From Pseudoflavitalea rhizosphaerae (GTDB lineage: Bacteria > Bacteroidota > Bacteroidia > Chitinophagales > Chitinophagaceae), in NCBI RefSeq assembly GCF_003991355.1, contig NZ_RCSU01000017.1:1-64000 (forward strand): DNA of 64,000 nucleotides, in the 5' to 3' direction. Numbering within the stretch: the first letter of the stretch is position 1; each line of letters opens with the position of its first letter. The position numbers and the translations under genes are program-made. The notes below the pieces were generated by a model. That model saw only the letters and a program-made list of their open reading frames with translations, made no database searches and had not been told where the DNA came from. Shown here piece by piece: positions 35,064 to 43,403 of the stretch.

Positions 35064-36785
35064 ATGCATTACAGTGCCGATATACACAAATTACCCCGCC
35101 ATTACCTGCCGGCTGATTTTGAAGTTACAACATGGGATGTGCTGGAGCCTTATTTCAAAGAATTACTGGAAAGGCCCATCAACTCCTCCTCAGATATGGA
35201 ACAATGGCTCCAGGATATGAGCGAACTGGAAGCCGTGATCAGTGAAGATGCCTGCTGGCGCCAGATCAAAATGACCTGCGACACTGAAAACAAATCCCTC
35301 GAAGAAGCATTTGTTTTCTTCGTAACGGAGATCCAGCCCAAAATTCAACCTTACGCGGATCTCCTCAACCGAAAGCTCATTGATAATCCTTTCACGAAGG
35401 AACTGGACCAGAAAGAATACTTCACTTATCTCCGCGGTGTGAAAAAGAGCATCGACCTGTTTCGTGAAGAAAACATCCCAATTCAATCAGAATTGGGCGT
35501 TTTACAGCAACAATTCGGAGTTATTTCAGGAAAAATGACCGTTTCTGTAAATGGACAGGAATACACTTTACAACAGGCTGCCAAATTCCTGGAGAACCCA
35601 GACAGAAATCTCCGCGAACAGGTTTACCATGCTATTCAGAAAAGAAGGCTGGAAGACAAAGATTCGCTCAATGAGCTTTTCAGCACTTTGGTTCAAAAAC
35701 GCGATAAATTGGCTAAAAATGCCGGTTTTTCGAACTATCGCGACTATAAATTCAAAGAATTAGGCCGTTTTGATTATACCAAAGAAGACTGTTTCCAGTT
35801 TCATGAAGCGGTGAAACAACATGTGCTGCCCCTGGTAAATGCAATCAATAAGAAGAAAAAAGAGAAACTGGGTCTGGATAGTCTTCGCCCCTGGGATACA
35901 GAAGCTGAACCTGCTGGTATTACTCCCCTCAGTCCTTTCAAATCAGGGAAAGAGCTTTTGGACAAATCAGTGGCAGTTTTTGAAAAATTAAGGCCATTTT
36001 TTGCCGATTGTCTGCGAAAAATGGAAGAATTGAAGCATTTTGACCTGGAGAGCAGAAAAGGAAAAGCGCCTGGTGGTTACAATTGTCCATTAGCAGAAAG
36101 TGGTGCGCCATTTATTTTCATGAATGCTGCCGGACAGATGCACGATGTTACAACAATGGTTCATGAAGGAGGTCACGCTATTCACTCTTTTCTGGCGCAT
36201 CCGCTCAGGTTGAGCGCATTCAAGGAGTACCCGATGGAAATTGCGGAAGTGGCCAGCATGAGCATGGAGTTGTTCTCGATGGATAGCTGGGATGTGTTCT
36301 TTGATAAAAAAGAGGATTTGTTAAGGGCAAAAGAGCATCAACTGGAAAGAGTGATCACCATTTTCCCATGGATTGCCACAATCGATAAATTTCAGCATTG
36401 GGTTTATGAAAACCCTAATCATACACAGGAAGAAAGGGCGGAAAAATGGATGGAAATCCTGAAGGAGTTCTCTTCTGATGAAATTGATTTCTCCGGATTG
36501 GAAACTTACAGAACTTATGGATGGCAGCGCCAGTTGCATCTTTTTGAAGTACCATTGTACTATATTGAGTATGGTATTGCCCAACTCGGAGCGATAGGTC
36601 TTTGGATGCAGTTCCGTGAAAACAAGGAGGCGGCTTTAGACAACTATATGAAAGCGCTCAGTTTAGGAGGAACAAGAACGCTTCCTGAGTTGTATCAGGC
36701 GGCTGGGCTTGTGTTCAATTTTTCGCCTGATCATATTCAAAAACTTATGGAATTTGTTAAGAAAGAGATTCAAGAATTACGTTAA
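35064..36785 (+). CDS. M3-family metallopeptidase, oligoendopeptidase F-like
   Basis: A 573-residue zinc peptidase without signal peptide, so probably cytosolic. The zinc site HEGGH is at residues 367-371 (MVHEGGHAIHSF), with the downstream third ligand region EIAEVASMSMEL ~25 residues later, as in M3 enzymes. It should cleave short oligopeptides. Length is near the family norm. The gene starts 27 nt after a terminator and is probably monocistronic. Confidence 0.92.
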   Translation: MHYSADIHKLPRHYLPADFEVTTWDVLEPYFKELLERPINSSSDMEQWLQDMSELEAVISEDACWRQIKMTCDTENKSLEEAFVFFVTEIQPKIQPYADLLNRKLIDNPFTKELDQKEYFTYLRGVKKSIDLFREENIPIQSELGVLQQQFGVISGKMTVSVNGQEYTLQQAAKFLENPDRNLREQVYHAIQKRRLEDKDSLNELFSTLVQKRDKLAKNAGFSNYRDYKFKELGRFDYTKEDCFQFHEAVKQHVLPLVNAINKKKKEKLGLDSLRPWDTEAEPAGITPLSPFKSGKELLDKSVAVFEKLRPFFADCLRKMEELKHFDLESRKGKAPGGYNCPLAESGAPFIFMNAAGQMHDVTTMVHEGGHAIHSFLAHPLRLSAFKEYPMEIAEVASMSMELFSMDSWDVFFDKKEDLLRAKEHQLERVITIFPWIATIDKFQHWVYENPNHTQEERAEKWMEILKEFSSDEIDFSGLETYRTYGWQRQLHLFEVPLYYIEYGIAQLGAIGLWMQFRENKEAALDNYMKALSLGGTRTLPELYQAAGLVFNFSPDHIQKLMEFVKKEIQELR

Positions 36786-36841
36786 TTGTTGAGCGAAAAA
36801 AATACCCAGTTAGTGGTATACAATTTATTCACGCTAACAAT

Positions 36842-36966
36842 TATCTTTGTTATTCAAAATCTACAACTGATAGGATGAAGAAATTCATCTGACATCATAA
36901 AATAGCTACTAATCAGAGCCTTAACCAAAAGTCCCGTTGTTTCCACATCGGGGCTTTAATTTTTGG
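36842..36966 (+). ncRNA. Candidate small RNA (promoter plus terminator, no gene)
   Basis: A perfect -7 box TATCTTTG (36842-36849) is followed ~80 nt later by an intrinsic terminator (36928-36957 plus AATTTTTGG), and no protein gene lies between. The predicted transcript is ~105-115 nt. It contains only a five-codon frame, ATG AAG AAA TTC ATC TGA, at 36875-36892. The next gene on either side is the upstream peptidase and a convergent Fur-family gene. It could also be a relic leader. Confidence 0.45.
36928..36966 (+). terminator. Intrinsic terminator
   Basis: Stem AAAGTCCCG (36928-36936) with CGGGGCTTT (36949-36957), one G/T wobble, followed by AATTTTTGG. It is 140 nt beyond the peptidase stop. 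Confidence 0.8.
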
Positions 36967-37041
36967 CTAAAACCTACGCGTTTAAAACAGCTATTGATTC
37001 TCAATCTATACTAGAACGTTAGGTTGATATTTCACATGCCA

Positions 37042-37476
37042 TCAATGACATTCGTTGCAAACTCCTGAAACGATCATCTGGAATTCTGCGGGCTGAAATC
37101 CTTTGGGGAGCTTCACTTCAGGGATTATAACATGCTCCAGGCAAATGGTGTTGCCACAATTATTACAAACAAAGTGAACGTGATTATCGTGATGATGGCC
37201 TTCTGTACAATCGTCTTTGCAGAGCGCATAGAGCACAGCGTTATCAGGGGTTGGGATAGTGTGAATGATACCCTTTTCCATGAACACTTGTAGTGTACGG
37301 TACACCGTTACCCTGTCGAATTTCTCTCCGGTTTTCTTTTCAATATCACCATGCGCCAATGCGCCATTGGCTTGTAGAAAAAGTTCGAGTATCCTCCTGC
37401 GACTATCGGTTACGCTTAACTGATTATGCTTGAGAATATGCCCAATCTGGCTTTCGATTTGTTTACTTGTGTTCAT
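37042..37476 (-). CDS. Fur-family metal- or peroxide-responsive repressor
   Basis: A 144-residue Fur-family regulator. The winged helix (about 1-80) includes SVTDSRRRILELFLQ and FDRVTVYRTLQVFMEKG. The metal-binding/dimer domain has EGHHHDNHVHFVCNNCGN, with a His cluster and CxxC, and ends GVCNECH with the second Cys pair (structural zinc). Sequence cannot separate Zur from Fur or PerR, but the His-rich site and the nearby MerC-like gene suit zinc. ATG 37476 is preferred; 37503 is possible. It follows the SCO gene in one operon. Confidence 0.88.
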   Translation of the reverse strand: MNTSKQIESQIGHILKHNQLSVTDSRRRILELFLQANGALAHGDIEKKTGEKFDRVTVYRTLQVFMEKGIIHTIPTPDNAVLYALCKDDCTEGHHHDNHVHFVCNNCGNTICLEHVIIPEVKLPKGFQPAEFQMIVSGVCNECH

Positions 37477-37507
37477 GGTATCTCCAATATTGATAGCCGG
37501 CAATGCA

Positions 37508-38164
37508 TTAATTGCCGAACATATTGTTCTTGAAACGTTCCTGTTTTACAGGTTCTGCCAGCAGATCGCGAATATCTTTCTTCATTTGCTCCAACTCATC
37601 TTTCTTCAGTCCATCATAGATCTTGCGCACGCGGCCTGATTTGTCAACCAGAGCAAAGAACTGCGTGTGCAGGAATTGCTGGTCTATGCTTACGATATTG
37701 TTCTTCGGATCATCCAGCAGATAGCTGTTACGGGCTGCATTGTAGAGGCTGTCTTTTCTTCCTGTAACAAACATCCATCTGTCTGTGTTCACATTCAGAG
37801 AGTCTTGAGCATATACCTTTAATCTTGCAGCGCTGTCCGTTTCCGGATCGCTTGTGTGAGAAAGGATCATAAAGCCAGGTTCATTCTTGAATTCTTCATA
37901 GATTGGAAGCAGGTTCCTGTTCATGATCGGACAGATACTCTTACAGGTTGTGAAAAAGAATTCCGCCACATATACCTTTCCCTGGATCACTCTTTCGTCT
38001 ACTGGTTTTCCATCCTGGTTCTCGAAGTGAAATGGCTGCACATAACTAAGCACAGGGAGTTTCACTTTTCCGTACCCGGGTATTACCTTCGTGAGCCCGT
38101 AATAAAAACCAACAGTCAGCAATACAAAAAAACCCAGGTAAAAAAACAATTTCTTCTTCTTCAT
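37508..38164 (-). CDS. SCO-family copper chaperone/thioredoxin-like protein
   Basis: A 218-residue membrane-anchored protein: one N-terminal helix (LFFYLGFFVLLTVGFYYGL) then a periplasmic thioredoxin-like fold. The copper/redox motif CKSIC is in FFTTCKSICPIMNRNLLP, and the conserved His is probably in HTQFFALVDKSG. SCO proteins insert copper into cytochrome oxidase or act as thiol reductases. Promoter TAAATTTG lies at the complement of 38199-38206. The Fur-family gene follows within ~30 nt. Confidence 0.9.
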   Translation of the reverse strand: MKKKKLFFYLGFFVLLTVGFYYGLTKVIPGYGKVKLPVLSYVQPFHFENQDGKPVDERVIQGKVYVAEFFFTTCKSICPIMNRNLLPIYEEFKNEPGFMILSHTSDPETDSAARLKVYAQDSLNVNTDRWMFVTGRKDSLYNAARNSYLLDDPKNNIVSIDQQFLHTQFFALVDKSGRVRKIYDGLKKDELEQMKKDIRDLLAEPVKQERFKNNMFGN

Positions 38165-38198
38165 TTCTACAATTGGTTAGCGGTGATGTTACTGCCTG

Positions 38199-38206
38199 CA
38201 AATTTA
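38199..38206 (-). promoter_or_regulatory. -7 promoter element TAAATTTG of the SCO-fur operon
   Basis: Perfect TAnnTTTG match on the minus strand, ~35 nt upstream of the SCO ATG at 38164. Confidence 0.55.
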
Positions 38207-38255
38207 CGCCGGGATCAACCCATAACCATCATTTTTCCAGTTTTGACAAATTATT

Positions 38256-38270
38256 TGCAACAAAGTTGCA
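38256..38270. promoter_or_regulatory. Candidate Fur-family operator, TGCAAC-AAA-GTTGCA
   Basis: A perfect 6-3-6 inverted repeat in the divergent region between the SCO-fur operon and the MerC-like gene. It covers the TTG (38266-38268) that serves as -33 box for the MerC promoter, with a 21-nt spacer to TATCTTTG. The position fits a repressor site and the neighbour encodes a Fur-family protein. The link is inferred. Confidence 0.45.
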
Positions 38271-38289
38271 GAACATTCTTTCCCTCCCG

Positions 38290-38297
38290 TATCTTTG
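38290..38297 (+). promoter_or_regulatory. -7 promoter element TATCTTTG, 4 nt before ATG
   Basis: Perfect match followed by CAGG and the ATG at 38302, with TTG at -33 and a 21-nt spacer. This is the best full promoter in the window and predicts a leaderless mRNA. Confidence 0.7.
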
Positions 38298-38301
38298 CAG
38301 G

Positions 38302-38703
38302 ATGAACAGGATTAACTGGGATGCCTGGGGAGTAGCCACATCTTTGGCTTGCGCAATTCACTGCGCCATTTTACCATTATTATTAACAAGTCTGCCCATA
38401 TTCGGGATCAATATCATCGAAAACGAACCTTTCGAGTACTTCATGATCTTCCTGGCTTTTGCCATAGGATCTTATTCCTTATGGCATGGATACAAGAAGC
38501 ATCATCATAGCCTGATGCCCTGGGCGCTATTTGCAGCCGGTATCATTTTATTGATTGCCAAACAGGTATGGCATGATTTCCAGTTCTGGATCCTGCCTTT
38601 TGCCGTGATCTTCATCATTGCGGCGCATTTACTAAATTATCGCTTTTGCCGGGTGCACAACCATGCACATGCGGATGATTGCGATCACTCAACTCCCGTT
38701 TAG
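38302..38703 (+). CDS. MerC-domain membrane protein
   Basis: A 133-residue protein with four transmembrane helices (about 8-30, 40-57, 70-87, 93-113). The Cys pair in LACAIHCAILPLL sits in the first helix, the MerC metal motif. The C-terminal tail HNHAHADDCDHSTP is rich in His, Asp and Cys, a likely soft-metal or zinc site. The start at 38302 is fixed by the promoter that ends 4 nt upstream; a frame open to 38173 lies across the promoter. Probably a metal transporter linked to the divergent Fur-family gene, not proof of mercury resistance. Confidence 0.85.
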   Translation: MNRINWDAWGVATSLACAIHCAILPLLLTSLPIFGINIIENEPFEYFMIFLAFAIGSYSLWHGYKKHHHSLMPWALFAAGIILLIAKQVWHDFQFWILPFAVIFIIAAHLLNYRFCRVHNHAHADDCDHSTPV

Positions 38704-38765
38704 CCATTTTCCTTCCTTGCCAATCTAATTCCAGAATTAAAAAACAATTGCTGGCCGGTCTTTGT

Positions 38766-38773
38766 TATTTTTG
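38766..38773 (+). promoter_or_regulatory. -7 promoter element TATTTTTG of the nifU-like gene
   Basis: Perfect TAnnTTTG match 19 nt before the ATG at 38793. A TTG lies 15 nt upstream, slightly short of the usual spacing. Confidence 0.55.
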
Positions 38774-38792
38774 CAGCATAAACACGTGAATT

Positions 38793-39392
38793 ATGATTAA
38801 AACAGGAAATCCTGTCATCAGCATTTATACCGAAATGACTCCTAACCCGGAAACGATGAAATTCGTGGCCAATAAGCTGTTATACCCGGGTAAAAGCATT
38901 GATTTTCCTGATGTAGAGAGCGCAAAACCCTCTCCTCTTGCTGTAGAATTGTTTGGATTCCCTTTTATCAGGGCCGTTTTTATCGCCAGCAATTTCGTTA
39001 CGCTGACTAAAACGACCGATACCGAATGGAGTGATGTGATCCCTACGATCCGTCAGTTCCTGAAAGAATACCTGGAAGACAACAGCAAGCCAGTGATCAA
39101 TGAGGACGAAGTAGCCGCCATCAAACCTGAAAGCAGCAACCTGGTTGCCGCTGACGATGACGATGTGGTAAAACGTATCAAGGAGCTGCTGGAGAACTAC
39201 GTGAAACCTGCCGTTGAAATGGACGGAGGCGCTATCCAGTTCAAAAGCTATGAAGAGGGAGTAGTGAACCTGATGTTACAGGGAAGTTGCAGTGGTTGTC
39301 CTTCTTCCATGATCACCCTGAAAGCGGGAATAGAAGGCATGATGAAAAGAATGATCCCTGAAGTGAAAGAGGTTGTTGCAGAAGCTGAATAA
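38793..39392 (+). CDS. NifU-family (Nfu) iron-sulfur scaffold protein
   Basis: A 199-residue Nfu protein. The N-terminal Nfu_N domain (about 1-95) includes IYTEMTPNPETMKFVANK and FPFIRAVFIASNFVTLTK. The C-terminal NifU domain (about 125-199) has VKPAVEMDGGAIQF and the cluster-binding CSGC in LMLQGSCSGCPSSMITL. It carries and delivers [4Fe-4S] clusters. Monocistronic, with its own promoter at 38766 and a terminator at 39414. Confidence 0.93.
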   Translation: MIKTGNPVISIYTEMTPNPETMKFVANKLLYPGKSIDFPDVESAKPSPLAVELFGFPFIRAVFIASNFVTLTKTTDTEWSDVIPTIRQFLKEYLEDNSKPVINEDEVAAIKPESSNLVAADDDDVVKRIKELLENYVKPAVEMDGGAIQFKSYEEGVVNLMLQGSCSGCPSSMITLKAGIEGMMKRMIPEVKEVVAEAE

Positions 39393-39413
39393 TCTTTAGA
39401 TCAGATATTTTTG

Positions 39414-39443
39414 AAAGCCGTTCCTGCCAGAGCGGCTTTTTTT
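39414..39443 (+). terminator. Intrinsic terminator of the nifU-like gene
   Basis: Stem AAAGCCG (39414-39420) with CGGCTTT (39433-39439) and a run of T through 39443. Confidence 0.85.
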
Positions 39444-39514
39444 GTGCTCTTGATTTTGCAGGCGATGGCTTGACTTTTGCTCACTTTAACCGTATATTAG
39501 TTAAATTACCCGCT

Positions 39515-40042
39515 ATGGTTGTTATTTATTCTATCCTTCTGGTAATTGTCCTGCTGATAGTAGCAGCTTTGTTGCTGGCAGCATTTCTGCCATCTGCTTA
39601 CAATATCGAAAAGAATATCATCATAAGCAAACCGGTTATGGAGGTGATGGACAAGGTTGCAGATCTTCATTACTACGCAAAATGGAATCCCTGGCAAAAA
39701 TCGGAGCCTGAAAGCAGCCAGGAAATCACCGGCACACCAAAAACAAAAGGCCATCGTTACGCCTGGAAGGGCAAAAAAATCGGAGAAGGCTCGCTTACCT
39801 TACGCGATATCGATTCCAAACATGTTCACTTCGATCTCCAATTCATCAAACCCTGGAAGTCCAGCGCTAATGATAACTGGCAATTTGAAGAATGGGGTAA
39901 CTCTGAAACCAAGATCACCTGGCAGAACAATGGTGAACTGGCTTATCCAATGGGTAGATTGATGGGCCCTATTCTCAACAAGACCTTACAGAAACAATTT
40001 GAACAGGGATTGCTGAACCTGAAAGAGCTTTGCGAAAAATAA
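39515..40042 (+). CDS. SRPBCC-family lipid-binding-fold protein with N-terminal membrane helix
   Basis: A 175-residue protein. MVVIYSILLVIVLLIVAALLLAA is one transmembrane helix, then a START/SRPBCC fold: YNIEKNIIISKPVMEVMDKVADLHYYAKWNPW (split KNIIISKPVMEVMDKV and HYYAKWNPW) through VHFDLQFIKPW and a C-terminal amphipathic helix. Members bind hydrophobic ligands; the ligand here is unknown. ATG 39515 is chosen; a TTG extension to 39470 overlaps non-coding sequence. It converges on the dehydrogenase gene. Confidence 0.85.
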   Translation: MVVIYSILLVIVLLIVAALLLAAFLPSAYNIEKNIIISKPVMEVMDKVADLHYYAKWNPWQKSEPESSQEITGTPKTKGHRYAWKGKKIGEGSLTLRDIDSKHVHFDLQFIKPWKSSANDNWQFEEWGNSETKITWQNNGELAYPMGRLMGPILNKTLQKQFEQGLLNLKELCEK

Positions 40043-40059
40043 ATTCAAGCTATTTAAGA

Positions 40060-40863
40060 TCATTCAGGCATCGCTTTTTTGAAAATGCCGATGGCAACAG
40101 AAGGAACGAACCGCATCAGCAGGATTGCCAATCGCTCCTGTGAAAAAGGTTTCCCCACGTATTTTTCATATTTCCCCTTTTCAACAGCTTTCAATATTTG
40201 TTTCGCCGTTTTGTCTGGCGGGTAGCCATTACCGATATTCTTTCCCAGGTTGTTCAATTTTTCACCAGTGGCCGTAACAGCATTCCTGCTTACGTTTGTT
40301 CGTATATACCCGGGGGTTATGATGGTAACCTTGCAATTGAATCCCCATACTTCTGCCCGTAAGCAATCGAAGAAGCCATGCAGTGCATGTTTTGCTGCGG
40401 CATAAGCGGAACGCATCGGCGTGCCGATCTTTCCCATCACGCTGCTGATCACTACAAAGTGCCCGGTTTGTCTTTGCCGGAAATGCGGCAACAGTAAACG
40501 GGTGAGTTCGATATAACTGAAATAGTCCACTTCCATTACTTTGCGCTGTACTTCCGGCAAAGTATCGATCACTTTGGATCGCTGACTGATGCCTCCGTTG
40601 TGGACCATGATATCTACTTGCCCAAATGCTTCCAAAGCATTGCTGGTAGCCAGTTCCAGCGTTTCTGCCTTTTCCAGGTCGAGAACAACGGTGCGTACTT
40701 TTCCGGGTTGGCCACAGGATTGTTGAACGCGCTTCAGTTCTTCCTCGCGTCGGGAAGAAACGATCACACGGGCTCCGCGCTGCACCAGTTCATTGGTGAG
40801 CGCTTCTCCTATCCCGGAGGAAGCGCCGGTGATCCAGACTACTTTATTTTCATAGAAAGCCAT
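40060..40863 (-). CDS. Short-chain dehydrogenase/reductase
   Basis: A 267-residue classical SDR. The NAD(P) motif is TGASSGIGEAL (residues ~12-22), followed by VHNGGIS and the catalytic Ser-Tyr-Lys set: VVISSVMGKIG, with YAAAKHALHGF. Basic residues after the second strand (SSRREEEL) favour NADP(H). A C-terminal extension (about 230-267) ends with a hydrophobic segment, as in membrane-associated SDRs (DHRS7-like). Substrate unknown. Confidence 0.9.
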   Translation of the reverse strand: MAFYENKVVWITGASSGIGEALTNELVQRGARVIVSSRREEELKRVQQSCGQPGKVRTVVLDLEKAETLELATSNALEAFGQVDIMVHNGGISQRSKVIDTLPEVQRKVMEVDYFSYIELTRLLLPHFRQRQTGHFVVISSVMGKIGTPMRSAYAAAKHALHGFFDCLRAEVWGFNCKVTIITPGYIRTNVSRNAVTATGEKLNNLGKNIGNGYPPDKTAKQILKAVEKGKYEKYVGKPFSQERLAILLMRFVPSVAIGIFKKAMPE

Positions 40864-40928
40864 GATATCGATTTGAAAGACTAATATCTGAAATCCTTTT
40901 CAACAAAAGGTCATTTCACAAAAAACGG

Positions 40929-41139
40929 GTGGGCATTGCCAGTGTCTGGTTCTCCAGGATCGAGAATATCTGGGTGTATCCTACAGGGCTGATGAACATG
41001 CTGGTGGATTGCCACCAATATTGCCTCAATTCCCCTTTACTTTGTAAAAAATCTGGTGTTCACCAGCGTGTATTATTTCATACTGCTGATACTGGCCACC
41101 GGAGGATTGATCGAATGGAAAAAAAGAGCAGCGCGGTAG
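40929..41139 (+). pseudogene. pnuC: pnuC remnant (nicotinamide riboside transporter), internally deleted and frameshifted
   Basis: Two fragments of a PnuC-like transporter lie back to back in different frames. 40929-41000 encodes VGIASVWFSRIENIWVYPTG then LMNM, the typical early PnuC segment, without a proper N-terminus. 41002-41136, in the next frame, encodes WWIATNIASIPLYF, then VKNLVFTSVYYFILLIL and ends IEWKKRAAR with a stop: the typical PnuC C-terminus. Intact PnuC has roughly 190-210 residues; here ~70 remain, so the middle and start are gone. The stop sits 1 nt before the nadR ATG, keeping the usual pnuC-nadR order. Assembly error is the main alternative. Confidence 0.8.
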
Positions 41140-41140
41140 C

Positions 41141-41680
41141 ATGAAAAAGATAGTGATCATAGGACCTGAATCAACAGGCAAAAGCACACTCTGCCAGCAA
41201 CTGGCGGATCATTTCGGTACCGATTGGGTTCCTGAATATGCACGTGAATATTTATTGGAGCATGGAACGGAATATCATTATGATGATCTGCTCACCATCG
41301 CTAAAGGCCAGGTGGTGCTGGAAGACAAACATGCCGCTGCGTTTCCGCAAAACTATGCACCCAACAGTCCGCTTTTCATCGATACAGACCTGTATGTGAT
41401 GAAGGTCTGGTGCGAGTTCGTTTATCAGAAATGCCATCAGTGGATCCTGGACAATATCGTTACCCGCCGGTACGATCTCTACCTTCTCTGTAATATAGAT
41501 CTGCCCTGGGTGAAAGATGAATTACGAGAATACCCCGACCTGTTGTCGCGTCAACAACTCTATCATATTTACAAGGACATCATGATCAACCAGGCCGTTC
41601 CCTGGGTGGATATTTCCGGAGATTACGAAGAGCGTTTCCGGCGTGCTCAAAAAGCAGTAAAAAATTTACTTACTTCATAA
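41141..41680 (+). CDS. nadR: NadR-like nicotinamide riboside kinase domain protein
   Basis: A 179-residue P-loop kinase like the C-terminal domain of NadR, which phosphorylates nicotinamide riboside to NMN. Walker A is GPESTGKSTL (residues 8-17); PEYAREYLLEHG (about 32-43) and LFIDTDLYVMKVW follow the family; LCNIDLPWVKDELREYPDL holds the lid region. The adenylyltransferase and repressor domains of full NadR are absent, as in Bacteroidota homologues. It directly follows the broken pnuC. A nadD gene lies 20 kb away at 61089. Confidence 0.85.
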   Translation: MKKIVIIGPESTGKSTLCQQLADHFGTDWVPEYAREYLLEHGTEYHYDDLLTIAKGQVVLEDKHAAAFPQNYAPNSPLFIDTDLYVMKVWCEFVYQKCHQWILDNIVTRRYDLYLLCNIDLPWVKDELREYPDLLSRQQLYHIYKDIMINQAVPWVDISGDYEERFRRAQKAVKNLLTS

Positions 41681-41713
41681 ACATCTCCGGAATCACGGTT
41701 GTTGTAGGTGTTT

Positions 41714-43396
41714 ATGCTGACCTTTGTTCGGAAGCACCATAGCTTACTGTTTTTCCTGGGATGGCTCACCATAAATATTATTCAGGCCGGCTTTACTGAA
41801 TTGATAGATGATGAAGCGTACTACTGGGTCTATTCCCGGTTTCCTGACTGGGGATATTTCGATCATCCCCCCATGATCGCAATCCTGATCAGGCTGGGTT
41901 ATGGACTCTTCGGAAACGCTCTGGGTGTAAGGCTTTTCGCTGTATTACTCAATACCGCCACGATCTACATTACGAGGCAATTGCTCCCCAAACAAAATGA
42001 TTATCTTTTTTATGCAGTGGCTGCCACTATTGCCGTTGCGCAAATCGGTGGCATCATAGCGGCCCCCGATGCACCACTCATCTTTACGATAGCATTGTTC
42101 TTTTTATTGTACAAACGATTCCGGGAACAGCTCAATATCACCAATACCTTATTGCTTGGAGCTGGCATGGCGCTGATGTTGTACAGCAAGTACCACGGTG
42201 TGCTCATCATCTTTTTTACCCTTCTCTCAGACCTAACTCTTTTCAAAAGATACCAGACATACCTGGCGGGGTTAGTGACGCTCCTGCTCTTCATGCCGCA
42301 TATTTACTGGCAATTCACACATGGATTTCCATCTGTTCAGTACCATTTGTTTGAACGAAATGCCAGCGAATACAAGATCAGTTATACTGTAGAGTACCTG
42401 CTGGGGCAAATTGCTTTGACGGGTCCGTTGATGGGCTGGCTCCTGCTCTGGGCAGCGCTTCAATTCAAACCGGTTTCGCCTTCTGAACGGGCCATGAAAT
42501 TCTCACTGGCAGGGATATACGCATTTTTCCTGCTGATGACTTTTAAGGGAAGAGTAGAAGCCAATTGGACCTTGCCTGCTTTCATTCCTTTGATGGTGTT
42601 GAGCCACCAGTATCTCAACAATGGTGGATATGCCCAAAAGAAATGGCTGATCAAAATGGTGCCACTTACTTTAGGATTGGTCCTGCTGGTACGCATCTAC
42701 CTGCTCTCCTTCATTCCTTCTACCGGCAGGTCCCACAAAGCGGATGAAGTACATGGTAACAAAACCTGGGTGAAAGCGGTGGAAGAACGTGCAGCAGGAT
42801 TACCGGTGGTATTCATCAATTCTTATCAACGTGCTTCCAAATTCTGGTTTTACGCGCAACAGCCGGCTTATTCTTTGAATGGGGTGGATTACCGGCGGAA
42901 CAATTTCAATTTCTGGCCGGTGGAAGATTCATTCATGGGAAAGAAAGTAATGGTGATCTCGAGAACACATCCCAGGCTGAATGCCAATTTCGATCGGCCG
43001 ATCCCCCATACGGATTCGCTGATCAGTTTCGTTTCAGAAAAATTCTTTGCCTTTAGCCGTGTGATGCTCACTGCTACCGTAAAACCCCGTCTGCAGAATG
43101 GAATGTTCACCGGAACTTTCAGCATTCAATCCCCGGAACATTACCTGGCTTTTTATAAACAGCTGCAAAATGGCCAGGCAGGTTTGGTAGTAAGCTTTAT
43201 TACAGACAATCATCTGCCTTATAATCTGGCTGTTCCTTTTTCTTTGAAAGACGTGGACGAGGTAAAACAACAGCTTAGCATAAATATCCCCGTTAGTTTG
43301 CCCCCCGGCAGATACGATGCAAAACTGGGTATCAGCAGTTCCATACCGGAGGTCTATACCCTGAACTCTACCAGTTTCGGGTTTACAATAAAATGA
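41714..43396 (+). CDS. Glycosyltransferase family 39 (PMT-like) membrane protein
   Basis: A 560-residue integral membrane protein with about 9-11 hydrophobic helices. The first loop ELIDDEAYYWVYSRFPDWGYFDHPPM has the Asp-Glu motif and the HPP of GT39/ArnT-like enzymes, which move sugars from polyprenyl-phosphate donors. The C-terminal ~200 residues form a periplasmic domain. ATG 41714 is chosen over GTG 41708. It starts 33 nt after nadR and could be co-transcribed. It may glycosylate envelope polymers or proteins. Confidence 0.85.
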   Translation: MLTFVRKHHSLLFFLGWLTINIIQAGFTELIDDEAYYWVYSRFPDWGYFDHPPMIAILIRLGYGLFGNALGVRLFAVLLNTATIYITRQLLPKQNDYLFYAVAATIAVAQIGGIIAAPDAPLIFTIALFFLLYKRFREQLNITNTLLLGAGMALMLYSKYHGVLIIFFTLLSDLTLFKRYQTYLAGLVTLLLFMPHIYWQFTHGFPSVQYHLFERNASEYKISYTVEYLLGQIALTGPLMGWLLLWAALQFKPVSPSERAMKFSLAGIYAFFLLMTFKGRVEANWTLPAFIPLMVLSHQYLNNGGYAQKKWLIKMVPLTLGLVLLVRIYLLSFIPSTGRSHKADEVHGNKTWVKAVEERAAGLPVVFINSYQRASKFWFYAQQPAYSLNGVDYRRNNFNFWPVEDSFMGKKVMVISRTHPRLNANFDRPIPHTDSLISFVSEKFFAFSRVMLTATVKPRLQNGMFTGTFSIQSPEHYLAFYKQLQNGQAGLVVSFITDNHLPYNLAVPFSLKDVDEVKQQLSINIPVSLPPGRYDAKLGISSSIPEVYTLNSTSFGFTIK

Positions 43397-43403
43397 TTAT
43401 CCA

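Noticed and set aside
41239-41246. Other CACGTG strings (near 23880, 38783 and 41239)
   Set aside because: They lack the flanking GTT..AAC symmetry of parS and lie in or next to genes.
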